A stretch of DNA of 64,000 nt from Burkholderia sp. WSM2230 (GTDB taxonomy: Bacteria; Pseudomonadota; Gammaproteobacteria; Burkholderiales; Burkholderiaceae). Both the position numbers and the translations under genes were made by a program. The notes under the pieces were generated by a model, which worked only from the letters and a program-made list of their open reading frames with translations, did not search any database and was not told the origin of the DNA. Positions 45,888-53,669 of the stretch are shown here, piece by piece (the stretch's first letter is position 1; each line of letters begins with the position of its first letter). The stretch covers positions 62,001-126,000 of the forward strand of contig NZ_AXAJ01000010.1 in assembly GCF_000472445.1 (NCBI RefSeq), given 5' to 3'.

Positions 45888-46367
45888 ATGACATCGATTT
45901 ATTCTTTTTCGGCCCGCACGCTTGGCGGCGAGGAAGTGAGTCTCGCGCAGTACGAAGGCAAGGTGCTGCTGATCGTGAATACGGCGAGCGAATGCGGGTT
46001 CACGCCGCAGTATGCGGGCTTGCAGAAGCTCTACGACAGCTACGCGGCGCGCGGGCTCGCGGTGCTCGGCTTTCCGTGCAACCAGTTCGGCAAACAGGAG
46101 CCGGGCGACGCCGCGCAGATCGGCAGCTTTTGCGAGAAGAATTACGGCGTGACCTTTCCGATGTTCGACAAGGTCGACGTGAACGGCGCGAGCGCGCATC
46201 CGCTGTTCCGTTATCTGACGGGCGAGGCGCCGGGCCTGCTCGGCCTCGAAGCGATCAAGTGGAATTTCACGAAGTTTCTGATCGGCCGCGACGGCAATGT
46301 GGTCAAGCGCTACGCACCGCTGACCAAGCCCGAGGCGATTACCGAGGACATCGAAAAGCTGCTGTAA
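45888..46367 (+). CDS. Glutathione peroxidase (Cys type)
   Basis: A 159-residue thiol peroxidase of the glutathione peroxidase family. The peroxidatic Cys is C36 (NTASECGFTPQY), the second conserved block is GFPCNQFGKQEPG with the resolving-type Cys, and KWNFTKFLIGRDG supplies the conserved Trp/Asn. It is Cys-, not Sec-containing, so it probably uses thioredoxin. No signal peptide is seen, so it is cytoplasmic. It is divergent from the ABC-F gene. Confidence 0.95.
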   Translation: MTSIYSFSARTLGGEEVSLAQYEGKVLLIVNTASECGFTPQYAGLQKLYDSYAARGLAVLGFPCNQFGKQEPGDAAQIGSFCEKNYGVTFPMFDKVDVNGASAHPLFRYLTGEAPGLLGLEAIKWNFTKFLIGRDGNVVKRYAPLTKPEAITEDIEKLL

Positions 46368-46392
46368 AAGCGGCGGCGCGCGTGGCGGCGCG

Positions 46393-48066
46393 TCAGAGAA
46401 TGGGCGAGAAGAGCCGCGCCACGTGCATCAGCACGCGCCGCACGGCGCTCGCCTGGCGGTACTCGTTGCGGTCGATCTCGCGCGACTGCGTGAAGTCGGC
46501 AAGCAGCATGGCTTCGACTTCCTGAGCGAACGTTTGATCGACGGTCAGGACCATGATCTCGAAGTTGAGGCGGAACGAACGATTGTCGAGATTGGCGCTG
46601 CCCACCGCCGCGGCCACGCTGTCGATGAGCACGACCTTCTGATGCAGGAAGCCTGGCTGATAGCGAAAGATGCGAATGCCCGCGCGCAGCGAATCGTACG
46701 CGTAGAGTTTCGAGGCCTCGAATACCACGACGTGATCGCGCCGGGCGGGAATCAGAATACGTACGTCGACGCCGCGCAGCGCCGCGAGCCGCAATGCCGA
46801 AAATACGGCTTCGTCGGGCACCAGGTAGGGCGTGGTGATCCAGATGCGCTCGCGCGCGGCGTTGATCGCTTCGACGAAAAAGAGGGAGCAGGTTTCCTGC
46901 TTGTCGGCCGGGCCGCTCGGCACGACGAGGCAGTGCATGTCGTGGCTTCTTGGCGCGTTTGCGGAATCAGCGTAATGCGCGGAGTCCGGCGAGGCGGATG
47001 TGGCGGATGTGTCGCGCGCCGCCAATGTAGCCGGCGAGGCGGATGTGGCCGACGAGGCGGATGTGTCGCCCGACGCTAATGTGGCCAGCGAGGCGCGTGT
47101 GTCCGGTGTGGCGGATGTGTCGCGCGAGGTGAAGGTGGCGGGCGCAGGCGCAGGCGCCGCGTCTGACGCGTCTTGCGCATCGCGCGAATCTTGCGGCGGC
47201 ACATCGAGTTGCGGCAACTGCTGGGTCGCCCAGTACCAGTCTTCGGTGAACACGAACTGGATGCTCGCGACCGCCGGCCCGCGCACCTCAATATGCGTGT
47301 CGCGCCACGGCGAGAGCGGCGGCTTGCCGCCCAGATACTCCACGCCGATATTGTGCCCGCCGACAAACGCGCGTTCGCCGTCGACGGAGACGATCTTGCG
47401 GTGATTGCGGAAGTTCAGTTGCAACCGGTTGACGAACAGGCGATTGGTGGCGAACGGATGCGTCTCCACGCCGCCCGCGCGCAACGACGCGACATAGCGA
47501 TGCGGCAGATCGAAGCTGCCGATGCTGTCGTAGAGAAAATAGACGCGCACGCCTTGCCGCGCTTTCGCGATCAACGCCTCCTTGAACATTTCGCCCAGCG
47601 CATCGTCGCGAACGATGAAAAACTGCACGATGATGTAGTGGCGCGCCTGCTGGATGGCCTCGAAGATCGCCTCGAACGTGGCCGTGCCGTTCACCAGCGT
47701 GCGCACCGAATTGCCCGGCAGAAAGGGCATGCCGCCGAGCCGCGTGAGCGAGTGCACGAGCCTGCCGCCCAGCGCATGCGCGGGCAGTTGCGCCGACGAA
47801 GCCAGCTTGTCCCACTGCGGAGGATGCGCGTGAGTGCGCAGCAATTCGTTTTCGACGCGGCGGGCGTCTGCGTAGCCGGCGAACTTGCTGCGTCCAAGGA
47901 AAAGGTAGGGGACGAGCGTCAGGTAGGGCATCGCGACCAGCGACACGGCCCACGCAATCGCGCCTTGCGAAGTGCGGGTATTGAGAATCGCGTGGCAAGC
48001 CGCGACCACGCCCAGTACATGGGCGAGGGCCACCAGCGTACCGACGTGAAGCAGGTCGAATTGCAT
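46393..48066 (-). CDS. cls: Cardiolipin synthase
   Basis: A 557-residue phospholipase D-family enzyme joining two phosphatidylglycerols into cardiolipin. Two N-terminal membrane helices (8-25 and 35-57) are followed by catalytic HKD motif 1 (H222-x-K-x4-D229, NFRNHRKIVSVDG) and motif 2 (H475-x-K, FLHQKVVLID; GSANLD). Typical bacterial Cls is about 480 residues; the excess is a linker at about 293-375 made of Ala/Thr/Ser/Asp repeats (SRDTSATPDTRAS...), encoded by a DNA tandem repeat. Both halves of the enzyme are otherwise intact. Confidence 0.93.
   Translation of the reverse strand: MQFDLLHVGTLVALAHVLGVVAACHAILNTRTSQGAIAWAVSLVAMPYLTLVPYLFLGRSKFAGYADARRVENELLRTHAHPPQWDKLASSAQLPAHALGGRLVHSLTRLGGMPFLPGNSVRTLVNGTATFEAIFEAIQQARHYIIVQFFIVRDDALGEMFKEALIAKARQGVRVYFLYDSIGSFDLPHRYVASLRAGGVETHPFATNRLFVNRLQLNFRNHRKIVSVDGERAFVGGHNIGVEYLGGKPPLSPWRDTHIEVRGPAVASIQFVFTEDWYWATQQLPQLDVPPQDSRDAQDASDAAPAPAPATFTSRDTSATPDTRASLATLASGDTSASSATSASPATLAARDTSATSASPDSAHYADSANAPRSHDMHCLVVPSGPADKQETCSLFFVEAINAARERIWITTPYLVPDEAVFSALRLAALRGVDVRILIPARRDHVVVFEASKLYAYDSLRAGIRIFRYQPGFLHQKVVLIDSVAAAVGSANLDNRSFRLNFEIMVLTVDQTFAQEVEAMLLADFTQSREIDRNEYRQASAVRRVLMHVARLFSPIL
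46980..47165 (-). repeat. Degenerate tandem repeat in cls
   Basis: Units of the form GCGGATGTG-TCG... recur with variation on the plus strand. They encode the Ser/Ala/Thr/Asp linker (about residues 300-365) of cardiolipin synthase. The frame is preserved throughout. Confidence 0.75.
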
Positions 48067-48316
48067 AGGCGAGCGAAAGGTTGGGCGAGTCGCTGCGCCG
48101 GGTCGCGGGGCGAACGCGGGCAGCTCGCGAGCTAACGGCGCTCATCTTACCGAACGCGGGGGCGTCGGGGGTGATGGTGAGGCTTGGGGGCGGGTTCAAT
48201 GCGGGCACAGCGACCGAAGGCTTTCGGCATGCCCATCAAGGAGGCCCCTGCAAAGGCGGCGCGCGCCGCAACGTCGTTGCTGCGCGCGCTCGAAAGGCTA
48301 GAACATCCTCACATGT

Positions 48317-49201
48317 TCAGACGGGCAGATCTGCGGCCTGGATCAGGAACACGTTGTCGTCGCCGGCGCTTGTCGAGAGCCACACGAGATTCAGGCCGCC
48401 GAACGCCGCCTCGACATGCCGGCGCTCATTGCCGATCTCGATTACGAGCACGCCGTCTTCGGTCAGCCAGTTACGTGCGTCCGCAATGATTCGCCGCACG
48501 ATGTCCATGCCGTCCGCGCCGCCCGCCAGCGCCATTTCCGGCTCGTGCCTGTACTCGGCGGGCAGTTCCTGCATCGACGCGGCGTTCACATACGGCGGAT
48601 TGCTGATGATCACGTCGTAGCGGCGTTGCGCGAGCGGCGCATACAGATCACCTTCGAATAGCGCGATGCGGTCATCGAGCTTGTAGTCGGCCACGTTGCG
48701 AGCGGCAACTTCGAGAGCCGGCGCGGAGAGATCCACCGCGTCGATGTCCGCATTCGGAAACGCGTGCGCCGCGAGAATCGCGAGGCAGCCGGAGCCCGTG
48801 CACAGTTCCAGCACGCCGCTCACCTGCTCCGGATCTTCGACATACGGTTGCAGCCCGTCCTGCAGCAGCTCGCCGATAAACGAACGCGGCACGATCGTGC
48901 GTTCGTCCACGTAAAAGCGGAAGCCGTGCATCCACGCTTCCTGCGTGATGTAGGCAGCCGGCACGCGCTCGGTGGCGCGGCGCTCGATCACGTTCAGCAC
49001 GGCGTCAATTTCCGCGGCCGAGAGGCGCGCGTCCATGAACGGCTCCAGCAGGTCGAGCGGCAGATGCAGCGTGTGCAGAACGAGATAAGCAGCTTCGTCG
49101 TAGGCGTTGGCCGAGCCGTGGCCGAACGAGAGCCCGGCCTGGTTAAAGCGCGACACCGCGAAGCGCAGCAGATCGCGGACAGTGGAAAAGGGCAGCGTCA
49201 T
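48317..49201 (-). CDS. prmB: Ribosomal protein uL3 N5-glutamine methyltransferase
   Basis: A 294-residue PrmB/HemK-type methyltransferase that methylates a glutamine of ribosomal protein uL3. Motif I is ELCTGSGCLAILAAHAFPNADIDAVDLS, and the catalytic NPPY motif is at 201-204 (IISNPPYVNAAS). The N-terminal helical domain and the PrmB-type EVPAAYI segment distinguish it from PrmC. It follows dapE by 48 bp on the same strand and is probably the last gene of the dap operon. Confidence 0.93.
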   Translation of the reverse strand: MTLPFSTVRDLLRFAVSRFNQAGLSFGHGSANAYDEAAYLVLHTLHLPLDLLEPFMDARLSAAEIDAVLNVIERRATERVPAAYITQEAWMHGFRFYVDERTIVPRSFIGELLQDGLQPYVEDPEQVSGVLELCTGSGCLAILAAHAFPNADIDAVDLSAPALEVAARNVADYKLDDRIALFEGDLYAPLAQRRYDVIISNPPYVNAASMQELPAEYRHEPEMALAGGADGMDIVRRIIADARNWLTEDGVLVIEIGNERRHVEAAFGGLNLVWLSTSAGDDNVFLIQAADLPV

Positions 49202-49249
49202 CGCAATGGTCCTTGGGTATGCCTGGAATTTGCCTGGACTATGCCCGGC

Positions 49250-50389
49250 TCAGGCGATCAGTTGTTCGAGCACGCGGCGGTACACGTTTTTCAGCGGCTC
49301 GATGTGTGCGACTTCGATATGTTCGTCGATCTTGTGAATGCTGGCGTTCAACGGGCCGAACTCGACCACCTGTTGGCAGATGCGCGCGATGAAGCGGCCG
49401 TCCGAGGTGCCGCCGGTGGTCGACAGTTCGGTCGTGACGCCGGTTTCGTCCTTGATCGCTTTGGCGAGCGCGTTCGACAGTTCGCCATGCGGCGTGAGGA
49501 ACGGCAGGCCGCTCACGGTCCATTGCAGATCGTATTCGAGGCCATGCCTGTCGAGAATCGCGTGGACGCGCTGCTGCAATCCGTCCACGGTGCTGGCCGT
49601 CGAGAAGCGGAAGTTGAACATCATCTCGGCATGGCCGGGAATCACGTTACTCGCGCCCGTGCCGCTATGGATATTCGACACCTGCCACGTGGTGGGCGGG
49701 AAGTACTCGTTGCCGTCGTCCCAGCGCTCGGCCACCAGTTCGGCCAGCGCGGGCGCGAGCAGATGCACCGGATTTTTTGCGAGATGCGGATACGCGATAT
49801 GGCCTTGCACGCCCTTCACAACGAGCTTGCCCGACATCGAGCCGCGCCGGCCGTTCTTCACCGTATCGCCGAACTGCGCACTCGAAGTCGGCTCGCCGAC
49901 GATGCAGTAGTCCATGCGCTCGCCGCGCGCCTGCAGAGCTTCGACGACCTTGACGGTGCCGTCGGTGGCGGGGCCTTCCTCGTCGCTCGTGATCAGGAAT
50001 GCGATCGAGCCGCGATGCCGCGGGTGCGCCGCGACGAACTCCTCGCTCGCGACCACGAAGCCGGCAATCGAGCTTTTCATGTCGGCTGCACCGCGGCCGT
50101 ACAGCTTGCCGTCGCGATGGGTCGGCTCGAACGGCGCCGAATGCCATTGATCGAGCGGGCCGGTGGGCACCACGTCCGTGTGGCCGGCGAAGGCGAGCAG
50201 CTTGCCCGCATGGCCGTCTGCGCCGCGTTTCACGGCCCACAGGTTCGTGACGCCGTTCGATTCGATGGTTTCGTGCTCGAAGCCGAGCGCGGACAGGCGT
50301 TCGATCAGGAGACGCTGGCAATGCTGATCGTCAGGCGTCACGGAGGCGCGCGCGATCAGTTCTTCGGTAAGGGCAAGGGTGCCGGACAT
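49250..50389 (-). CDS. dapE: Succinyl-diaminopimelate desuccinylase
   Basis: A 379-residue M20-family dizinc enzyme that hydrolyses N-succinyl-LL-diaminopimelate. Zinc-ligand regions AFAGHTDVVPTG, GRGAADMKSSI and SDEEGPATDGT are present; the dimerisation domain and C-terminal FGPLNASIHKIDEH (His ligand) follow. The start at 50389 gives MSGTLALTEELIARASVTP; a longer frame to 50530 is not supported. It belongs to the dapC-dapD-arsC-like-dapE-prmB set, but a 301-bp gap containing a tandem array precedes it. Confidence 0.95.
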   Translation of the reverse strand: MSGTLALTEELIARASVTPDDQHCQRLLIERLSALGFEHETIESNGVTNLWAVKRGADGHAGKLLAFAGHTDVVPTGPLDQWHSAPFEPTHRDGKLYGRGAADMKSSIAGFVVASEEFVAAHPRHRGSIAFLITSDEEGPATDGTVKVVEALQARGERMDYCIVGEPTSSAQFGDTVKNGRRGSMSGKLVVKGVQGHIAYPHLAKNPVHLLAPALAELVAERWDDGNEYFPPTTWQVSNIHSGTGASNVIPGHAEMMFNFRFSTASTVDGLQQRVHAILDRHGLEYDLQWTVSGLPFLTPHGELSNALAKAIKDETGVTTELSTTGGTSDGRFIARICQQVVEFGPLNASIHKIDEHIEVAHIEPLKNVYRRVLEQLIA

Positions 50390-50690
50390 GGATTCAGTAC
50401 AAGCCACTTGAAAATGAAAAAATGCCGGCTGGCGGTGGAACACCGCAGCCGGCAACAGCTTTTGACACCACGCGGCCGGGCGACGCCCGGACACGACGGC
50501 GCGGCGTGTGAGCGAGGGGCGCTGTGTCACAGCGCAACTGCGGCGGGGTTATGCGAATACCGGTGCGCTTATGCGAACAGTGGCGCACTCACGCCACCAT
50601 CGCCGCGCCTACTCAAACATCACCGCGCTCACGCCGACAATGCCGCGCTTCACGCGAGCATCGCCTCACTCACACAAACATCGCCGCGCT
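50390..50690. other. Gap between the arsC-like gene and dapE, filled by a repeat array
   Basis: The dap operon is interrupted by 301 bases. The side next to the arsC-like gene is taken by the eight-copy repeat (see 50549-50708); the remaining part next to dapE has no visible gene. A short hairpin (GCTGTG/CACAGC at 50521-50533) is present. Confidence 0.6.
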
Positions 50691-50708
50691 TCACGCAAAC
50701 AACGCCGC
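50549..50708 (-). repeat. Eight-copy tandem array with a stop codon in each unit
   Basis: Read on the minus strand, eight units of 18 bases separated by 2-3 bases follow the consensus GCGGCGATGTTTGCGTGA. Every unit ends in TGA, TAG or TAA. The first unit (50691-50708) is the last five codons plus stop of the arsC-like gene, so the array looks like serial duplication of the gene's own 3' end. Confidence 0.9.
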
Positions 50709-51056
50709 ATATTCATCCGGCGAAAAACCGAGCGACTTCACGCGTCCATTAACCACCAGCACAGGCCGCTTGATCACCGATGGCTTGTGAATCATCAACG
50801 CGATGGCGCCAGGCTGGGTGTCGGCGGCGGCCTTCATGTCGTCCGACAGGCCGCGCCACGTGGTGCCGCGACGGTTCAGCAGCGCGTCGAGCCTCACGTC
50901 CTTCAGCCAGTCCTGCACGAGCGGCTCGGTCACGCCGGCCTTCTTGAAGTCGTGAAACTCGAACTCCACGCCGTGCTCTTCGAGCCACACGCGCGCTTTC
51001 TTCACGGTGTCGCAGTTGGGAATGCCGTAGACGACAGTCTTCGTGCCGCGCGCCAT
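50691..51056 (-). CDS. ArsC/Spx family protein (YffB-like)
   Basis: A 121-residue thioredoxin-fold protein of the ArsC/Spx superfamily. VVYGIPNCDTVKKARVWLEEHGVEFEFHDFKKAGV carries the single N-terminal Cys (C15), and the RPVLVVNGRV strand supplies the cis-Pro. There is no C-x-x-C and no arsenate-reductase Arg trio beyond this pattern; YffB-type proteins have been proposed as GSH-dependent thiol reductases, function unproven. It overlaps the dapD stop by one base (TGATG) and so lies in the dap operon. Confidence 0.88.
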   Translation of the reverse strand: MARGTKTVVYGIPNCDTVKKARVWLEEHGVEFEFHDFKKAGVTEPLVQDWLKDVRLDALLNRRGTTWRGLSDDMKAAADTQPGAIALMIHKPSVIKRPVLVVNGRVKSLGFSPDEYAALFA

Positions 51057-51883
51057 CAGTCGCCTCGCAGCAGCTCGTTCAGACCAACCTTCGCGCGCGT
51101 CTTCGCGTCGACCTTCTTGACGATCACGGCGCAGTAGAGGCTGTGCGAACCGTCTTTCGACGGCAGATTGCCGGCCACCACGACAGAGCCCGCCGGAATG
51201 CGGCCATACGTGACTTCGCCCGTTTCGCGGTCGTAAATCCTGGTGCTCTGGCCGAGGTACACGCCCATCGAAATGACCGAGTTTTCCTCGACGATCACGC
51301 CTTCCACCACTTCCGAACGCGCGCCGATAAAGCAGTTGTCTTCGATGATCACGGGGTTCGCCTGCAGCGGCTCCAGCACGCCGCCAATGCCCACGCCGCC
51401 CGACAGGTGCACGTTCTTGCCGATCTGCGCGCACGAACCGACGGTAGCCCAGGTATCGACCATCGTGCCTTCGTCGACATAAGCGCCGATGTTGGTGTAC
51501 GACGGCATCAGCACGACGTTCTTCGCGATGAACGAGCCGCGGCGCGCGATGGCGGGCGGCACCACGCGAAAACCGCCGGCCGCGAAGTCTTCGGCGGTGT
51601 AGTTAGCGAACTTCGACGGCACCTTGTCGTAGAACTGGCTGTAGCCGCCGGCCGGCATCGGCGCATTGTCTTCCAGGCGGAACGACAGCAGCACGGCTTT
51701 CTTCAGCCATTGATTGACGACCCAGTCGCCGTCCTTCTTCTCGGCAACGCGCAGCGCGCCCTTGTCCAGTTGTTCGATGGCGTGGGCGACGGCTTCGCGC
51801 ACGTCTGCCGGAGCGGCCCTGGGCGACAGCTCGGCGCGGTTTTCCCAGGCGGTGTCGATGATCTGCTGAAGTTGTTGCGACAT
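51056..51883 (-). CDS. dapD: Tetrahydrodipicolinate N-succinyltransferase
   Basis: A 275-residue left-handed parallel beta-helix acyltransferase of the lysine/diaminopimelate pathway. N-terminal SQQLQQIIDTAWENRAELSP is typical; hexapeptide repeats run through VVPPAIARRGSFIAKNVVLMPSYTNIGAYVDEGTMVDTWATVGSCAQIGKNVHLSGGVGIGGVLEPLQANPVIIEDN. The length is the family norm. The start at 51883 is chosen; an upstream in-frame TTG at 52036 lies in dapC. It lies 82 bp after the dapC stop. Confidence 0.96.
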   Translation of the reverse strand: MSQQLQQIIDTAWENRAELSPRAAPADVREAVAHAIEQLDKGALRVAEKKDGDWVVNQWLKKAVLLSFRLEDNAPMPAGGYSQFYDKVPSKFANYTAEDFAAGGFRVVPPAIARRGSFIAKNVVLMPSYTNIGAYVDEGTMVDTWATVGSCAQIGKNVHLSGGVGIGGVLEPLQANPVIIEDNCFIGARSEVVEGVIVEENSVISMGVYLGQSTRIYDRETGEVTYGRIPAGSVVVAGNLPSKDGSHSLYCAVIVKKVDAKTRAKVGLNELLRGD

Positions 51884-51965
51884 ATGCGTGCTTTTCTGAA
51901 GAGTTGAAATCGGAAGAAGGGCAGCGGACGCGCGGGCCTCGGCCGGAAACCCGGCAGTGCGATAC

Positions 51966-53183
51966 TCAGCCCGCGAGCCCGCGGCAAAAATCGACGATTC
52001 GTTGCGCGCCCTCTGTGCATTCGTCGACGTCGGCAACGAGCGCCATGCGCACGAAATTGCGGCCGGGGTTCACGCCGTGCGCGGTGCGCGCGAGGAACGA
52101 ACCCGGCAGAACCGTCACATTATAGTCGGCGTAAAGACGCTGGGCGAATTCGGTATCCGTGAGACCGGTGCGCGAAACGTCCGCCCACAGATAGAACGCG
52201 GCGTCCGGCAGGCGCACGTCGAGCACCTCGGCGAGCATCGGCGTGACGGTCGAAAATTTCTGCACGTATTTCGCGCGGTTCTCGCGCACGTGCGCTTCGT
52301 CGTTCCAGGCCGCGATGCTCGCGCTCTGATACACCGTCGACAACGCCGCGCCGTGGTACGTGCGGTACAGCAGGAAGTCCTTGAGGATGGCGGCGTCGCC
52401 GGCCACGAAGCCCGAGCGCATGCCCGGCACATTCGAGCGCTTTGAGAGGCTCGACAGCATGACGAGCCTCTCGAAGCCGCGGCCAAGCTGGTGTGCAGCC
52501 TGGAGGCCGCCGAGCGGCGGGTTCGCTTCGTCGAAATAGATCTCCGAGTAGCACTCGTCGGAGGCAATCACGAAGCCGTGACGGTCGGACAGCGCGAAGA
52601 GTTCGCGCCAGTCTTCGAGCGTCAGCACGGCGCCCGTCGGATTGCCCGGGGAGCAGAGGTACAGCAACTGGGTGCGCGCCCAGACCTCGTCGGGCACCGC
52701 CGAATAATCGCAGGCGAAGTTGCGCGCCGGGTCGCTGTTCACGAAGTACGGCTCGGCGCCCGCGAGGATCGCCGCACCCTCGTAGATTTGGTAGAACGGG
52801 TTCGGACAGAGTACGATCGCAGGCTCGCCCTGCGCGTTGCGCTTCGGGTCGATGACCGTTTGCGCGAGCGCGAACAGCGCCTCGCGCGAGCCCGACACCG
52901 GCAGCACCTGAGTGGCCGGATCCACGGGCGGCAGACCGTAGCGCTGCGTGACCCAGTTCGCAATCGACTCGCGCAACGCCAATGAGCCGAGCGTGGCCGG
53001 ATACGCGGACAAACCGCCGAGCGAGGCGATCACGGCGTCGCGTATCAACCCGGGCGTCGGATGTTTCGGCTCGCCAATGCCGAAGCTGATATGCGCGAGG
53101 CCGGGAGTCGGCGCGACGTCTTTGAAAAGCAAACGCAGCTTTTCGAACGGATAGGGCTGGAGGGAGTCGAGTAGCGGATTCAC
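51966..53183 (-). CDS. dapC: Succinyldiaminopimelate transaminase
   Basis: A 405-residue fold-type I PLP aminotransferase. N-terminal NPLLDSLQPYPFEKLRLLFKDV is typical of DapC in Burkholderiaceae; LCSPGNPTGA is the PLP/substrate region, DECYSEIYFDE carries the cofactor Asp/Tyr, and the Schiff-base Lys is in SSLSKRSNVPGMRSG. The GTG start at 53183 is chosen; a frame to 53285 adds an unrelated leader. It is the first gene of the dap cluster, divergent from the EamA unit. Confidence 0.93.
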   Translation of the reverse strand: MNPLLDSLQPYPFEKLRLLFKDVAPTPGLAHISFGIGEPKHPTPGLIRDAVIASLGGLSAYPATLGSLALRESIANWVTQRYGLPPVDPATQVLPVSGSREALFALAQTVIDPKRNAQGEPAIVLCPNPFYQIYEGAAILAGAEPYFVNSDPARNFACDYSAVPDEVWARTQLLYLCSPGNPTGAVLTLEDWRELFALSDRHGFVIASDECYSEIYFDEANPPLGGLQAAHQLGRGFERLVMLSSLSKRSNVPGMRSGFVAGDAAILKDFLLYRTYHGAALSTVYQSASIAAWNDEAHVRENRAKYVQKFSTVTPMLAEVLDVRLPDAAFYLWADVSRTGLTDTEFAQRLYADYNVTVLPGSFLARTAHGVNPGRNFVRMALVADVDECTEGAQRIVDFCRGLAG

Positions 53184-53456
53184 TGGGCGGATCGTGCCTG
53201 ATCGAAGAGGGCGCGCAACGATGTGTGACGGCGCATGCGGCTTCGCCTGCGTTTGCGCAATGGCCGGCGCTGGTGCTCCGGTCAAGCCGCTGAAAGTGGC
53301 GGCGGGACGGCAGCGGCGGCGAGCAGGGGATTATAGCGTGGCGCGCCGCGGCTCGGGACGGCGTGTCTCAGACGGTGCAGACGGTGCAGGCGGTGCGCGG
53401 CAATCGAACGATGCGGGCCGTGGCCGGTTCGCGTGGCAATAAAAGCAGGAGCAGCG

Positions 53457-53669
53457 ATGTACGCAGTAGTCGAGGAGATATCTGGAGAAGGCAGAGGAAA
53501 AAACGCCGCTGCGTTGGTAGCCAACAGCAATACGGACATGAGCGGCAGCGCGAACGTGGGCAGCACCGCGAACGTGACCCGCACAGCGAACGCAAACAGC
53601 ACCGCGAACCTGACCGGCACCGCGAACACAAACAGCACCACCCCCCCCTCACGGAGCCCGTCGCCATGA
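53457..53669 (+). CDS. Hypothetical 70-residue repeat protein coupled to the EamA gene
   Basis: A small open frame starts at an ATG (53457) with AGGAG 5 bases upstream, and its TGA stop overlaps the EamA start (ATGA), implying translational coupling. The first 25 residues (MYAVVEEISGEGRGKNAAAL) are unrecognised; then five copies of a hexapeptide [ST]-A-N-x-x-x follow, encoded by an 18-bp tandem repeat (53547-53636), and a Thr/Pro/Ser tail containing a C8 tract. No family is recognised. It could be a leader peptide or an alternative N-terminal extension of the transporter. Expression is not proven. Confidence 0.4.
   Translation: MYAVVEEISGEGRGKNAAALVANSNTDMSGSANVGSTANVTRTANANSTANLTGTANTNSTTPPSRSPSP
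53547..53636 (+). repeat. 18-bp tandem repeat, five copies
   Basis: Five units of about ACCGCGAAC-N9 start at 53547, 53565, 53583, 53601 and 53619. They encode [ST]-A-N-x-x-x hexapeptides in the frame of the small ORF and Arg/His/Glu-rich hexapeptides in the EamA frame. Confidence 0.85.
53641..53648 (+). other. C8 homopolymer 18 bases before the EamA start
   Basis: A run of eight C lies in the small ORF, immediately upstream of the EamA ribosome binding site (GGAG 53653-53656). A gain of one C would fuse the small ORF in frame with EamA. Confidence 0.8.

Noticed and set aside
50549..50708. CRISPR array
   Set aside because: The repeats are only about 20 bases, degenerate and directly adjacent with no unique spacers of constant length, and no cas genes are nearby.
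53363..53665. Upstream extension of the EamA frame as a 492-residue protein
   Set aside because: The extension is Arg/His/Glu-rich repeat sequence in an alternative frame of the repeat; MNSW has a ribosome binding site and begins the first membrane helix. It would only be used after a frame shift in the C8 tract.
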